Position numbers and translations under genes: made by a program | Source of the DNA: Oscillospiraceae bacterium | Lineage (GTDB): Bacteria > Bacillota > Clostridia > Oscillospirales > Acutalibacteraceae | DNA length: 40,389 nt | Assembly: GCA_031270605.1 (NCBI GenBank) | Contig: JAISXG010000099.1 | Location: forward strand, 1 to 40,389 | Direction of reading: 5' to 3' | Shown: positions 1 to 6,525 of the stretch, piece after piece | Layout of the letters: every line of letters starts with the position of its first letter | Position numbering within the stretch: position 1 is the stretch's first letter | Notes under the pieces: generated by a model | What the model was told of the DNA's origin: nothing | Databases searched by the model: none | What the model saw: only the letters and a program-made list of their open reading frames with translations

Positions 1-256
1 CCTTGTTCTCGGCGGCTTTGTTTTCAGCAGCCTTGTTCTCGGCGGCTTTGTTCTCAGCAGCTTTGTTTTCAGCAGCCTTATTCTCGGCGGCCTTATTCTC
101 AGCGGCCTTATTCTCGGCAGCTTTGTTCTCAGCAGCCTTGTTTTCTGCAGCCTTATTCTCAGCGGCCTTGTTCTCCGCTGCATTGTTTGCCGCAGCCATG
201 TTTCCGGTCGCGTTGTTGCCTGTCGCCATGCCAACCGGCAGATAGATTTCGTCCAA
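1..256 (-). CDS. Pentapeptide (AAENK) tandem-repeat protein, N-terminal part, 3' end outside window
   Basis: Read on the minus strand from a TTG at 256-254, 7 nt after AAAGGAG, the product starts MDEIYLPVGMATGNNATG and then enters twelve 15-bp units encoding A-A-E-N-K, running off the left edge. An ATG at 229-227 is an alternative start but has no comparable ribosome binding site. Differences between the units are all synonymous (GAG/GAA, AAC/AAT, AAG/AAA, GCN), so selection appears to act on the peptide. Such an Ala/Glu/Asn/Lys-rich repeat could be helical or a low-complexity stalk; there is no signal peptide in the visible part. I do not recognise the family and assign no function. It is preceded by a long folded leader and transcribed away from the lipoprotein gene's terminator. 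The apparent plus-strand ORF rich in F-S-A-A-L is only its complement. Confidence 0.65.
   Translation of the reverse strand, partial: MDEIYLPVGMATGNNATGNMAAANNAAENKAAENKAAENKAAENKAAENKAAENKAAENKAAENKAAENKAAENKAAENKAAENK
3..182. repeat. Twelve tandem copies of a 15-bp coding unit
   Basis: Units begin at 3, 18, 33 and so on every 15 bp to 182, with a degenerate thirteenth (183-197, encoding A-A-A-N-N). The plus-strand consensus is TTRTTYTCRGCRGCY. There are no spacers, so this is not a CRISPR array. The array continues beyond the window, so the copy number is a minimum. Confidence 0.95.
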
Positions 257-507
257 ATCAATTTCTCCTTTTCTAAACTCCCGTGCCTTTCGTTTTCAAT
301 TCACTTGTACCAAGCCCATATTTTGCAATTCTTCGCCGCAAACTGTTTTGCACCCTCCCGCGCGGCGCTTTTCGCACGGATATTCGGCGCCTTCCGGTTC
401 GTTTTCTCAGGCTCCCGAAACGCGCAAGTGAATCGGCATCCGGCACAGGATGCTTTATTCTGAGGGTGTCCTCGTTATATTGTATTCAGGCAGTATATGC
501 TTGACAC
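257..507 (-). other. Folded 5' leader of the repeat-protein gene (unidentified RNA candidate)
   Basis: No protein-coding gene is supported here. Read on the minus strand towards the TTG at 256, it contains successive pairings: GAGG/CCTC, GCATCC (453-448) with GGATGC (441-436), and a closing pair ATTCACTTG (433-425) with CAAGTGAAT (307-299). The closing pair encloses CGTTT/AAACG (422-418 with 404-400), GGCGC/GCGCC (391-387 with 368-364) and GCAAA/TTTGC (351-347 with 342-338). A multibranched fold closed by a 9-bp helix is typical of riboswitch or ncRNA architecture, but I match it to no known class. No convincing promoter was found. Confidence 0.4.
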
Positions 508-556
508 ATGAAAAGCGCTCTAAAATGCATGTTCCGCATTTTAGAGCGCTTAATCT
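508..556 (-). terminator. Intrinsic terminator of the lipoprotein gene
   Basis: A perfect 16-bp stem pairs 513-528 with 536-551 around a 7-nt loop. On the minus strand it is followed by TTTTC, 25 nt past the stop codon of the lipoprotein gene. Confidence 0.85.
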
Positions 557-574
557 ATAATAATAATGATAAAA

Positions 575-1324
575 TCAACCGATTCTTTTGTAAACGATAT
601 TCGGTTTTCCCTCTTGATAAAAAATCAGCGTGTCGCCTGAAAGCATGTATTCATACACATATTGCGGGCCGTTCACATAATAAATATAAATTTGATAATC
701 AAACACGGTCCACTTGAATTCTGCCTGAATGGTCTGGTCATCGTCCTTCGTGCTGAATTTGCCGCTGGTGCTCCCGTCGTCCGTGAACACATAGGCGAAA
801 TAGGAACTGTCCTCCGGTGACCATTTGCCGAAAATGCCGGAGTCTTTTTTGCCGCTCTGGGGCAGCTCGGTCGGCTGCGTGCCACTAAAATAAAACCTTG
901 CCGCGCTTTTTGTTTGGTGGCTTGTGATGACATAGGCGTTGCCCTCCATCGCGAGGTCATAAACGGCCGATTGCTCTGTGCCCTTCATAATTTCAACCTC
1001 GGTTGAAAGCACGCTGCCCTCAAGGCTCCATGTCATGTTATAGGTGATGCCGTAATTCGTGATGAGGCCCTTGCCGCCTTCTTTAAAGACCATGGTGTTC
1101 GCCGGGTGGCGCTCTTTTTCCCATGTGCCCACGGCAATGAGCTTTTCTTCATCGCTCATGCCCTCATATTTTGACAGATCCTGCTGTGTTGTTTGGGAGC
1201 TTGTTATTGGCGAGGTGTCTGATTCTGACGCCGGGGCTGTTGTTGAGATTCCTTTTTCATTTTCGCAGCCGATGAATTGCATCAGCAGCAGGCACAACAG
1301 CAGGCAGGCGATCCGTTTTCCCAT
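575..1324 (-). CDS. Putative lipoprotein with two beta-rich repeat domains
   Basis: This is a 249-aa protein. The N-terminus MGKRIACLLLCLLLMQFIGC is a lipoprotein signal with lipobox F-I-G-C, so Cys20 would be lipidated and the protein held on the outer face of the membrane. A Ser/Thr-rich linker follows (about 25-50). Two similar modules come next, each opening with a G-T/K-W motif (VGTWEKE near 67, GKWSPED near 166) and continuing as beta-strands with conserved aromatic residues. This resembles the small lipocalin-like lipoprotein domains common in clostridial surface proteins, but I cannot name the family. The start is fixed by GGAGGG 7 nt upstream. It appears monocistronic, between the hpf terminator and its own. 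Confidence 0.85.
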   Translation of the reverse strand: MGKRIACLLLCLLLMQFIGCENEKGISTTAPASESDTSPITSSQTTQQDLSKYEGMSDEEKLIAVGTWEKERHPANTMVFKEGGKGLITNYGITYNMTWSLEGSVLSTEVEIMKGTEQSAVYDLAMEGNAYVITSHQTKSAARFYFSGTQPTELPQSGKKDSGIFGKWSPEDSSYFAYVFTDDGSTSGKFSTKDDDQTIQAEFKWTVFDYQIYIYYVNGPQYVYEYMLSGDTLIFYQEGKPNIVYKRIG

Positions 1325-1374
1325 TCCGTTACCCTCCGCATAAAATAGTGTTTTTTCATTTCAACATTGTTTAG

Positions 1375-1401
1375 TTTATACGAATCTGCAAAAAAAATCA
1401 A
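1375..1401 (-). promoter_or_regulatory. Possible SigA promoter of the lipoprotein gene
   Basis: TTGATT (1401-1396) and TATAAA (1380-1375) are separated by only 15 bp, so this is a weak call. It lies between the hpf terminator and the lipoprotein RBS, where a promoter is expected. Confidence 0.35.
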
Positions 1402-1442
1402 GATATCTTTTCAAAAGTGAAAAATATTTTTCAAACAATAAA

Positions 1443-1471
1443 GCGGGGGATAGCAACATTGCTTCCCCCGC
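1443..1471 (-). terminator. Terminator of hpf
   Basis: GCGGGGGA (1443-1450) pairs with TCCCCCGC (1464-1471), with an inner AGCAA/TTGCT extension. On the minus strand it is followed by TTTATTG. Confidence 0.8.
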
Positions 1472-1491
1472 CCGTTATTTATTTTGAGAGT

Positions 1492-1505
1492 GTCACCTAG
1501 GTGAC
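1492..1505. repeat. 14-bp perfect palindrome GTCACCTAGGTGAC
   Basis: It lies in the hpf 3' region between the stop codon (1517) and the terminator. No function is assigned; a protein-binding site or small RNA hairpin is possible. Confidence 0.6.
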
Positions 1506-1516
1506 GCCAACGCTAT

Positions 1517-2041
1517 TTATTTTTCAGGCTCAATGAGGCCGTAGCCCTGCCCCTTTCTGCGGTAAACCACGGCAAGATGATTGGTTTCGGCGTTTGTGAA
1601 GAGATAGAATTGGTGCCCCAAAAGGTTCATCTGCAAAATCGCTTCTTCAACTGTTTGCGGCTTGACGGGGACGGATTTCGTTCTCACAATTTCAAACTCG
1701 GTTTCTTCGGGCACCGGGTCCCCGCTGAGATAGTCGTCAAACGCGCCGCTGCGCAGCTTTTTCTCGACTCTGGTTTTGTTTTTGCGGATTTGCCTGATAA
1801 GCGCATCAATACAAGCGTCAAGGGCCTCCACCATATCTTCGGCATGCTCTTCCGCCCTGAAAATCATCCCTTCGTTGTTAATGGTGATTTCAACGATTTT
1901 GGAAGTTTTCTCGGCGGTCGCCGTTACTTTTGCCGTGGCTGAATCTCCAAAGAATTTTTCGACCTTTGCAAGTTTCTTTTCCGCACGTTCTTTGAATGAA
2001 TCCCTGGGGGTGCATTTGCGCCCGACAATTGTAATTTTCAT
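1517..2041 (-). CDS. hpf: Long-form ribosome hibernation promoting factor
   Basis: This 174-aa protein has the S30AE domain (about 1-95, beginning MKITIVGRK and rich in basic residues), a variable linker (about 96-118), and the C-terminal dimerisation domain containing EEAILQMNLLGHQFYLF. Long HPF inactivates 70S ribosomes and joins them into 100S dimers in stationary phase and during starvation; the N-terminal domain sits near the 30S decoding site and the C-terminal domains pair between ribosomes. The start is set by AAGGAGG 7 nt upstream. Just upstream is an independent promoter-RNA-terminator unit (2226-2380), the position known for raiA-type RNAs; raiA is another name for this gene family. 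Confidence 0.97.
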   Translation of the reverse strand: MKITIVGRKCTPRDSFKERAEKKLAKVEKFFGDSATAKVTATAEKTSKIVEITINNEGMIFRAEEHAEDMVEALDACIDALIRQIRKNKTRVEKKLRSGAFDDYLSGDPVPEETEFEIVRTKSVPVKPQTVEEAILQMNLLGHQFYLFTNAETNHLAVVYRRKGQGYGLIEPEK

Positions 2042-2116
2042 GGTACATCCTCCTTATATTGAGAGTAGCACTAAACAGAAGAATAAACTGAAGGATTGAA
2101 TACGAATTACCGCTTG

Positions 2117-2152
2117 AAATGCAAACAAAAATCTGTGCAAAACCACATGAAT
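2117..2152. repeat. Degenerate dispersed repeat, copy A
   Basis: About 36 bp beginning AAATGCAAACAAAAATC resemble 6837-6875 with a few mismatches and indels. Copy A is upstream of hpf; copy B is beside a MITE. The origin is unknown. Confidence 0.4.
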
Positions 2153-2225
2153 CAAAGCTTTTGTTTGATTTTTTCTGCATTTTTGAACGGTGTTCAGTAT
2201 GGGGGCGGAGCAGCGAATATCCTGT

Positions 2226-2279
2226 AAAAAAACTCAAACGGGTGCCCCGCAAGCTCGATATGCTGCGACCACCCGCCCC
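2226..2279 (-). terminator. Terminator of the RNA upstream of hpf
   Basis: GGGGCGGGTGG (2279-2269) pairs imperfectly with the region ending GGCACCCG, with an inner CGCA/TGCG pairing, followed on the minus strand by TTTGAGTTTTTTT. Confidence 0.65.
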
Positions 2280-2380
2280 TCTGAAAATCAGTTTATTCAC
2301 TTGTTTATGTTGACCGGCGGGAACCGAAAAGCCCAGACAGGCCTTGTGCAGGTTGCACAGAAATTCTTTCGGTTTCCTTA
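2226..2380 (-). ncRNA. Structured small RNA upstream of hpf, probably a raiA-type RNA
   Basis: Transcription should start near 2380, from the strong promoter at 2386-2414, and end in the T7 run at 2232-2226. The 5' part folds as a three-way junction: GGAA(A)CCGAAAG pairs with CTTTTCGGTTCC, enclosing the hairpin TGTGCA-ACC-TGCACA and the hairpin AGGCC-TGTCT-GGGCT. A linker follows, then a long imperfect terminator stem. Nothing in it is plausibly coding. RNAs of the raiA motif occur in Clostridia next to raiA/hpf genes; the location, rough length and compact fold fit. The assignment rests on context, because I cannot run a covariance model. Confidence 0.6.
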
Positions 2381-2385
2381 GCTGT

Positions 2386-2414
2386 ATTATAGCACCAAAA
2401 ACATAAAGTGTAAA
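2386..2414 (-). promoter_or_regulatory. SigA promoter of the RNA upstream of hpf
   Basis: TTTACA (2414-2409), 17-bp spacer, TATAAT (2391-2386). It is a near-consensus promoter with no ORF until hpf, about 340 bp downstream. Confidence 0.75.
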
Positions 2415-2484
2415 TAGATAAACAAAGAAAAATTTTTGAACAAATTCAAAAATAACGCGAAAAGGGAGTTTTTGATATGCCACC

Positions 2485-3327
2485 CTAGATTTCGGCGTGC
2501 GCGTGCCGCGTGACATGGCAGCCCACATTTACGGCGACGGGCAACCCCGCGATGTGTGTGGGAGCTTGCAGGATATTCACCGCCAGCGCGGTCACCCTGC
2601 CGCCGAAGCCCTGCGGGCCGATGTTCAATGAATTGACCCTCTCTAACATTTTGTGCTCAAGAGCGGCATAATATACATCCGAATTGCGTTCTTCCACATT
2701 TCGGCACAAGGCTTTTTTGGCAAGCAGCGCGCAGCTCTCAAAATCGCCCCCGATGCCGACGCCAAGCACAACGGGCGGGCAGGGATTGCCGCCTGCTGTT
2801 TTCACGACCTCGACCACGAAATCGATCACATCCTGCTCGGTGGCCGAGGGCAGAAGCATGCGGATCTGGCTCATGTTCTCGCTGCCAAAGCCTTTGGGGG
2901 CCGCGGTAATGTTGATTTTGTCGCCCGCGACCAGCCGCGTGTGAATCACTGCCGGCGTGTTGTCACCCGTGTTGCCGCGGCGAAGGGGGTCTTGGACAAT
3001 GGATTTGCGCAAAAATCCCTCTTCATAGCCCTGCCGCACGCCTTCGTTCACGGCGTCTTCAAGCAAGCCGCCCACAAGGTGCGCCTCTTGCCCCACGTCC
3101 ACAAAAATGACGGCCATGCCCGTGTCCTGACAAATGGGTACCCAGAGCTGCCCGGCCACGGCAAGGTTTTCAAGCATATCCGAAAAAATGCTGCGGGGCA
3201 GGGGCTCTTGTTCTTCTTTCGCGCGGCAGGCGATGCAGTCCACAAGGTCCTGCGGCAGGCGCATGTTGGCCTTTATCACAAGCTCTTTGACCGTTTTTGT
3301 GATTTGTGAGACATCAATTTCTCTCAT
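2485..3327 (-). CDS. Class I fumarate hydratase (or related hydro-lyase), alpha subunit
   Basis: This 280-aa protein matches the N-terminal half of class I, 4Fe-4S-dependent fumarases and tartrate dehydratases. C66 lies in the cluster motif CQDTGM; GVGIGG, NIGPQGFGG and the terminal GCHVTRHA follow. The family catalyses reversible hydration of fumarate to malate or dehydration of related hydroxy-diacids, normally as an alpha/beta complex. No beta subunit gene is present: downstream is the hpf RNA unit, upstream an amidohydrolase 35 bp away whose RBS context (GAAAGGAATCC) is nearly identical. The pair probably forms an operon. Whether this is a fumarase or a catabolic dehydratase cannot be decided here. 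Confidence 0.88.
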   Translation of the reverse strand: MREIDVSQITKTVKELVIKANMRLPQDLVDCIACRAKEEQEPLPRSIFSDMLENLAVAGQLWVPICQDTGMAVIFVDVGQEAHLVGGLLEDAVNEGVRQGYEEGFLRKSIVQDPLRRGNTGDNTPAVIHTRLVAGDKINITAAPKGFGSENMSQIRMLLPSATEQDVIDFVVEVVKTAGGNPCPPVVLGVGIGGDFESCALLAKKALCRNVEERNSDVYYAALEHKMLERVNSLNIGPQGFGGRVTALAVNILQAPTHIAGLPVAVNVGCHVTRHAHAEI

Positions 3328-3362
3328 GGGGGGATTCCTTTCGCTGAAAATCGGCAGGGAAG

Positions 3363-4511
3363 TTATGGTTGATACCTGACAACGCCGTCCACGATCACGG
3401 CCTGCGGCTTGGCTTCAAGTGTGAGCGGGTTTTGCGAAAAGAGCACAAAATCCGCGTCCTTGCCCACTTCGACCGAGCCGACCCTGCCGTCGATGCCCGC
3501 AAGCGCGGCGGCGTTGACGGTAATCGCTTTGAGCGCTTCCATATGCGGCAGGCCCTCACGCTCGGCAAGCCCTGCGCAGAGCGCGAGATATTGCACGGGA
3601 ATCACCGGGTGGTCTGTGATAATCGCGAGGGGAATGCCCGCTTCGTGCAAAATGCCCGGGCACTTCGGCGTGAGCCCCTTGAGCTCGGGCTTGCTGCGTT
3701 CGCAGATGATGGGGCCGCACAGTACGCGCATGTTGTTCTTTTGCAAAATTTCGGGCGCAAGATAGCCCCGCGTGCCGTGAACAATGATATAATCAAGGTT
3801 GAATTCTTTTGCGATGCGCGCGGCGGTCGCCATGTCGTCGAGCCGGTGCGCATGAATGTGCGCGGGGATCTCTTTGTTCAAAAGCGGCACGAGCGCCTCG
3901 CAGGCAGCGTCAAAATCGACGTCTTCACCCGCTTCTTTTTTTTCTTTATACTGCGCCGCCTCCTGCAGTTGACCGCGAATGACGGCGGCGGTCGCCATGC
4001 GGGTGACGGGCGTTTCTTTCCTGTCGTGATACACGGTTTTCGGGTTCTCGCCCAAAGCGAATTTCATGGCTACGGGCGCTTTGATGACCATTTCGTCAAC
4101 ATAATTGCCCCAGGTTTTCATGGCGAGCAACTGCCCCGAAATCGGGTTTGCGCTGCCCGGGCCGGTGACGACAGCCGTGACACCCGCCTCCAGCGCCTCA
4201 TGAAAGCAGTCGTCAAGGGGATTGACCGCGTCAATGCCGCGCAGGTGGGGGGTCGCGGGGTCGGTCATTTCGTTGAGGTCGTCGCCCTCAAACCCGAGGC
4301 CGTCCTCACACATGCCGATGTGGGTGTGCGCGTCAATAAAGCCGGGGAACAGCAGCAGTCCCCGCGCGTCAAAAATTTCTTCAGGTTCGTCGGCGCGGTA
4401 TGCTTCCATTGCGCCGACCGCGGCAATTTTTCCGTCTGTGATTTTGATATAGCCGTTTTCAAAAATACCCGCCCCTGCCATGGTATAAATATGCGCGTTA
4501 ATAATCGTCAT
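3363..4511 (-). CDS. Metal-dependent amidohydrolase (imidazolonepropionase-like)
   Basis: This 382-aa cytoplasmic enzyme has the composite-sandwich plus TIM-barrel layout of the amidohydrolase superfamily: FIDAHTHIG (H62, H64), K150 as a possible carboxylated lysine, the H-rich strand AHIHAHR (218-222), H245 in VHGTRGY, and the catalytic Asp of TDHP (D300). The C-terminal segment has the usual VGSVEVGKDADFVLF return to the beta-sandwich. It would hydrolyse a cyclic amide or related C-N bond, but the substrate is not evident. The start follows GAAAGGA by about 8 nt. A long inverted repeat (4547-4612) lies directly upstream, and the fumarase-alpha gene follows, probably cotranscribed. Confidence 0.85.
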   Translation of the reverse strand: MTIINAHIYTMAGAGIFENGYIKITDGKIAAVGAMEAYRADEPEEIFDARGLLLFPGFIDAHTHIGMCEDGLGFEGDDLNEMTDPATPHLRGIDAVNPLDDCFHEALEAGVTAVVTGPGSANPISGQLLAMKTWGNYVDEMVIKAPVAMKFALGENPKTVYHDRKETPVTRMATAAVIRGQLQEAAQYKEKKEAGEDVDFDAACEALVPLLNKEIPAHIHAHRLDDMATAARIAKEFNLDYIIVHGTRGYLAPEILQKNNMRVLCGPIICERSKPELKGLTPKCPGILHEAGIPLAIITDHPVIPVQYLALCAGLAEREGLPHMEALKAITVNAAALAGIDGRVGSVEVGKDADFVLFSQNPLTLEAKPQAVIVDGVVRYQP

Positions 4512-4546
4512 TTGCGGATTCCTTTCGGTGTGGTGATTGTTGGTCT

Positions 4547-4612
4547 ATACGAAACTCCGAATAAATGGCAAAAAGACCGGGAAGATATCGTTATTTAATC
4601 GGAGTTTCGTAT
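4547..4612. repeat. Inverted repeat upstream of the amidohydrolase operon
   Basis: ATACGAAACTCCGA (4547-4560) and TCGGAGTTTCGTAT (4599-4612) are perfect complements. With one mismatch the arms extend inward to about 19 bp, and GTCT (4543-4546) / AGAC (4615-4618) extend them outward. The loop is about 30 bp. It could be an operator, an RNA stem in the leader, or a small mobile remnant. Confidence 0.75.
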
Positions 4613-4629
4613 TAAGACAAACGAAAAAT

Positions 4630-4651
4630 CAGGAGCGGTCACCCGCTCCTG
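4630..4651. terminator. Bidirectional-looking terminator after the yabP-yabR cluster
   Basis: CAGGAGCGG and CCGCTCCTG form a 9-bp stem with a 4-nt loop. T-rich tracts occur on both sides (TTGTTTTTTTG on plus, ATTTTTCGTTT on minus). Functionally it should end the minus-strand cluster that stops at 4663. Confidence 0.75.
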
Positions 4652-4662
4652 TTGTTTTTTTG

Positions 4663-5106
4663 TTAACCGCCGCTTCTGCGGTTGCCGCGGTGTGAGTCAA
4701 GGTTGCGCTTGATGTCACTCATTCTGTCCTCGCTCGACTTTTTAAAGTCGGCCATCATGTCTTCAAAGGAACGCCCCTGAACCTCACCCTCAGACTTTTG
4801 CCCCTGCCAGACATTCGGCTTGCGCGGTTTGTCTTTGTTCATGGGCTTGCGGGGCGGCCGTTGCGTGTATTCGGGCAGCGCCTGTTTAATGGACAAAGCA
4901 ATTTTGCCGTTTTCATTCACAGCAATCACCTTCACCCGCACCTCCTGGCCATCGGTCAGATGGTCGCGGATGTTTTCAATGTAAGAGGTGGACACTTCTG
5001 AAATGTGAACCATCCCTGTTTCGCCGCCGGGTAACTGCACGAACGCTCCGAAATTTGTAATTCCCGTAATTTTGCCGTCAAGAATCGCGCCAACTTCAAC
5101 CTGCAT
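4663..5106 (-). CDS. yabR: S1-domain RNA-binding protein, YabR family
   Basis: The product is 147 aa from the preferred start MQVEVGAILDG at 5106. An ATG at 5115 would be only 2 nt from AGGGGG, whereas 5106 is 11 nt away and aligns with family N-termini. Residues 1-75 are a canonical S1 OB-fold (GKITGITNFGAFVQL, GMVHISEV, VKVI...GKIALSIKQA). The remainder is a basic, disordered Pro/Lys/Arg-rich tail ending in an amphipathic stretch. S1 proteins of this kind bind RNA or ribosomes. It sits 22 bp after divIC, matching the Bacillus order yabP-yabQ-divIC-yabR. Confidence 0.9.
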   Translation of the reverse strand: MQVEVGAILDGKITGITNFGAFVQLPGGETGMVHISEVSTSYIENIRDHLTDGQEVRVKVIAVNENGKIALSIKQALPEYTQRPPRKPMNKDKPRKPNVWQGQKSEGEVQGRSFEDMMADFKKSSEDRMSDIKRNLDSHRGNRRSGG

Positions 5107-5127
5107 AAAAAGCATTTCCCCCTGTGA

Positions 5128-5424
5128 TTAATTGTTTCCGGGAGTTACATCATAATATACATATTCATCGGGAAAGATAAAGTCCCGATAATTGCGGGCG
5201 TACTCTTCAATCATTTTGGCCTCGTCGCCGCTGTTCAAAGAATCGCGCAGACGCTCGTTTTCACCTGACACCTGCTCATATTCCTCTTGCACCTGGGCCG
5301 CTTGCTTCGCACGCTCTTTTATATCAATCTGTAACTTTACAAAAATGGAGAAGAAGGAGACACTGACAACAAGAACTGCAAGAATCAATATAACGCTGCG
5401 CTTTCTACGGGGTACTTTTGCCAT
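5128..5424 (-). CDS. divIC: Septum formation initiator, DivIC/FtsB family
   Basis: This 98-aa bitopic membrane protein has a short basic cytoplasmic tail (MAKVPRRKRS), one transmembrane helix (about 11-32), an extracytoplasmic coiled coil (about 33-68) and a small C-terminal domain with the family's ARNYRDFIFPDE segment. DivIC/FtsB forms a complex with FtsL and DivIB/FtsQ that regulates septal peptidoglycan synthesis at the division site. Its start overlaps the end of yabQ by 20 bp, so translation is probably coupled. Confidence 0.92.
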   Translation of the reverse strand: MAKVPRRKRSVILILAVLVVSVSFFSIFVKLQIDIKERAKQAAQVQEEYEQVSGENERLRDSLNSGDEAKMIEEYARNYRDFIFPDEYVYYDVTPGNN

Positions 5425-5986
5425 GTGTTGTGTTCCTTTCTGATTTTTTTTTCAGTTTCTTTTGATTCTTATTTTTCTGAATAAAAACCTTACCAAAAGT
5501 ATTATACAACACAGAGCGATTCCGTTGCAATAGGAATTTTAATTTTTTTCCAAATTTTTTTGAGTTTTTTTGTCCTACTTTTACAAAAAACCGATAAATT
5601 GTTCTCAAAACCCGGAACAGCAGCGCGACCGGAAAGGAAACGGCCTTTATGATCAGTTCAAACAGCGTCCGAAGCGCATTGATGATCTTGTCGCTCACGC
5701 GGATAACAAAGGCGCCGAACGAAAAATAATAGATGAGAAACCCGAGGATCTCAGCAAAAATAATATAAAAGCGCACCTCGCCGTTGTTTTGGCTCAGGCA
5801 AAAGGCAAAGGTGATGCCGGAAAAGAGAAAGAAGAACAGGATGTCCTGCACAAACACAGCCGCTCTGCCCCGGCTGATGCTTAAACGGATGATCCTGAAA
5901 ACGTCATAGAGGATACCGATGAGAAACCCGAGCCCCAGAGCGAGTAGCATGACACGGGTTTGCACCGCAAGCGGAACACCGTACAT
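5405..5986 (-). CDS. yabQ: Spore cortex biosynthesis protein YabQ
   Basis: This 193-aa membrane protein has an N-terminal block of hydrophobic helices (about 10-30, 45-62, 70-92) followed by a very basic Lys/Arg-rich C-terminal tail. The length, the VFRIIR motif after helix one, and the position directly after yabP (TAG|ATG, no gap) identify YabQ. In Bacillus, YabQ is localised to the forespore membranes and is needed for cortex formation. This gene is one of the firmest indications that the organism makes endospores. Confidence 0.9.
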   Translation of the reverse strand: MYGVPLAVQTRVMLLALGLGFLIGILYDVFRIIRLSISRGRAAVFVQDILFFFLFSGITFAFCLSQNNGEVRFYIIFAEILGFLIYYFSFGAFVIRVSDKIINALRTLFELIIKAVSFPVALLFRVLRTIYRFFVKVGQKNSKKFGKKLKFLLQRNRSVLYNTFGKVFIQKNKNQKKLKKKSERNTTHGKSTP

Positions 5987-6265
5987 CTATCTGAACACCT
6001 TGCTGAAAAAGCCGGTGGCCTTGGCTTGCACGTCCGCATAGGTGAGCGATTGAATATCGCCCTCAATAAACAGCTCGCCGACCTCGATGCTCAGGCGGTT
6101 GATGTGCAGATCCTCGCCGCGCACGGTGATTTCGCCCATGTCCGTGACGGCCACGATGGTTTGCTCGTCAAAGCTGTCAACGTCTGAAACGCCGGTCAAG
6201 GTGAGCCTTTTTCTGTCCTCCAGCACAAGGTTGTGGGGCAGGGTGATTCTTTTTTCTTCTGTCAT
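5987..6265 (-). CDS. yabP: Sporulation protein YabP
   Basis: This 92-aa protein of the YabP/YqfC family has a short N-terminal LPHNLVLEDRKRLTLTGV segment and a predicted beta-rich core with alternating hydrophobic residues (VDSFDEQTIVAVTDMG, RGEDLHINRLSIEVGELFIEG). YabP is made in sporulating cells and, in Bacillus, contributes to spore coat/cortex assembly with YabQ. It is the first gene of the four-gene cluster, with GAGAGGATGA upstream of the ATG. I found no convincing SigE promoter, although SigE control is expected from the family. Confidence 0.92.
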   Translation of the reverse strand: MTEEKRITLPHNLVLEDRKRLTLTGVSDVDSFDEQTIVAVTDMGEITVRGEDLHINRLSIEVGELFIEGDIQSLTYADVQAKATGFFSKVFR

Positions 6266-6487
6266 TGCGATTCATCCTCTCTGGTTTTATGGAAAATCGA
6301 AAAATTTCGTTACAGGCCGCATACACTTCCCGTAAAAGCGTAACAGCGCAGTGCGGTCTTTGCAGGTTAAAGAGAAGGCGGGTGCGGTGAAATATTCTTG
6401 TCCTTTTATTTTTATGAAAAGAGAGAAGCGTTTATGACTGTGCGCAGGCTTAATTGGCCAAATTGTTTGGGAACCGACTGAAAGACG

Positions 6488-6525
6488 AAAAAAAAACCGG
6501 CGGCACAGCTGCTGTCTGTGCGCCG
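6488..6525 (-). terminator. Strong minus-strand terminator in the 6.3-6.9 kb gap
   Basis: CGGCGCACAG (6525-6516) pairs with CTGTGCCGCCG (6508-6498) with one bulge, followed on the minus strand by a nine-T run. It should end transcripts arriving from the GH38 gene through the MITE. Confidence 0.85.

Noticed and set aside
3..182. Tandem repeat taken as a CRISPR array
   Set aside because: The 15-bp units are contiguous with no spacers and are in a coding frame.
3..245. Plus-strand ORF rich in F-S-A-A-L repeats
   Set aside because: It is the complement of the minus-strand A-A-E-N-K repeat gene, which has the RBS and start codon; no RBS precedes the plus-strand ORF.
283..504. 73-aa plus-strand ORF
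   Set aside because: No RBS and no recognisable domain; it lies in the folded leader of the minus-strand gene.
257..507. Known riboswitch in the repeat-protein leader
   Set aside because: The conserved cores of c-di-AMP (ydaO), c-di-GMP, cobalamin, glmS and related classes were looked for by eye and are not present.
1890..2528. 212-aa minus-strand ORF upstream of hpf
   Set aside because: It crosses a promoter, a terminator and the start of hpf in another frame, and its translation has no domain character.
3369..4598. 409-aa plus-strand ORF opposite the amidohydrolase
   Set aside because: It is the antisense shadow of a strongly supported enzyme, with no RBS and low-complexity composition.
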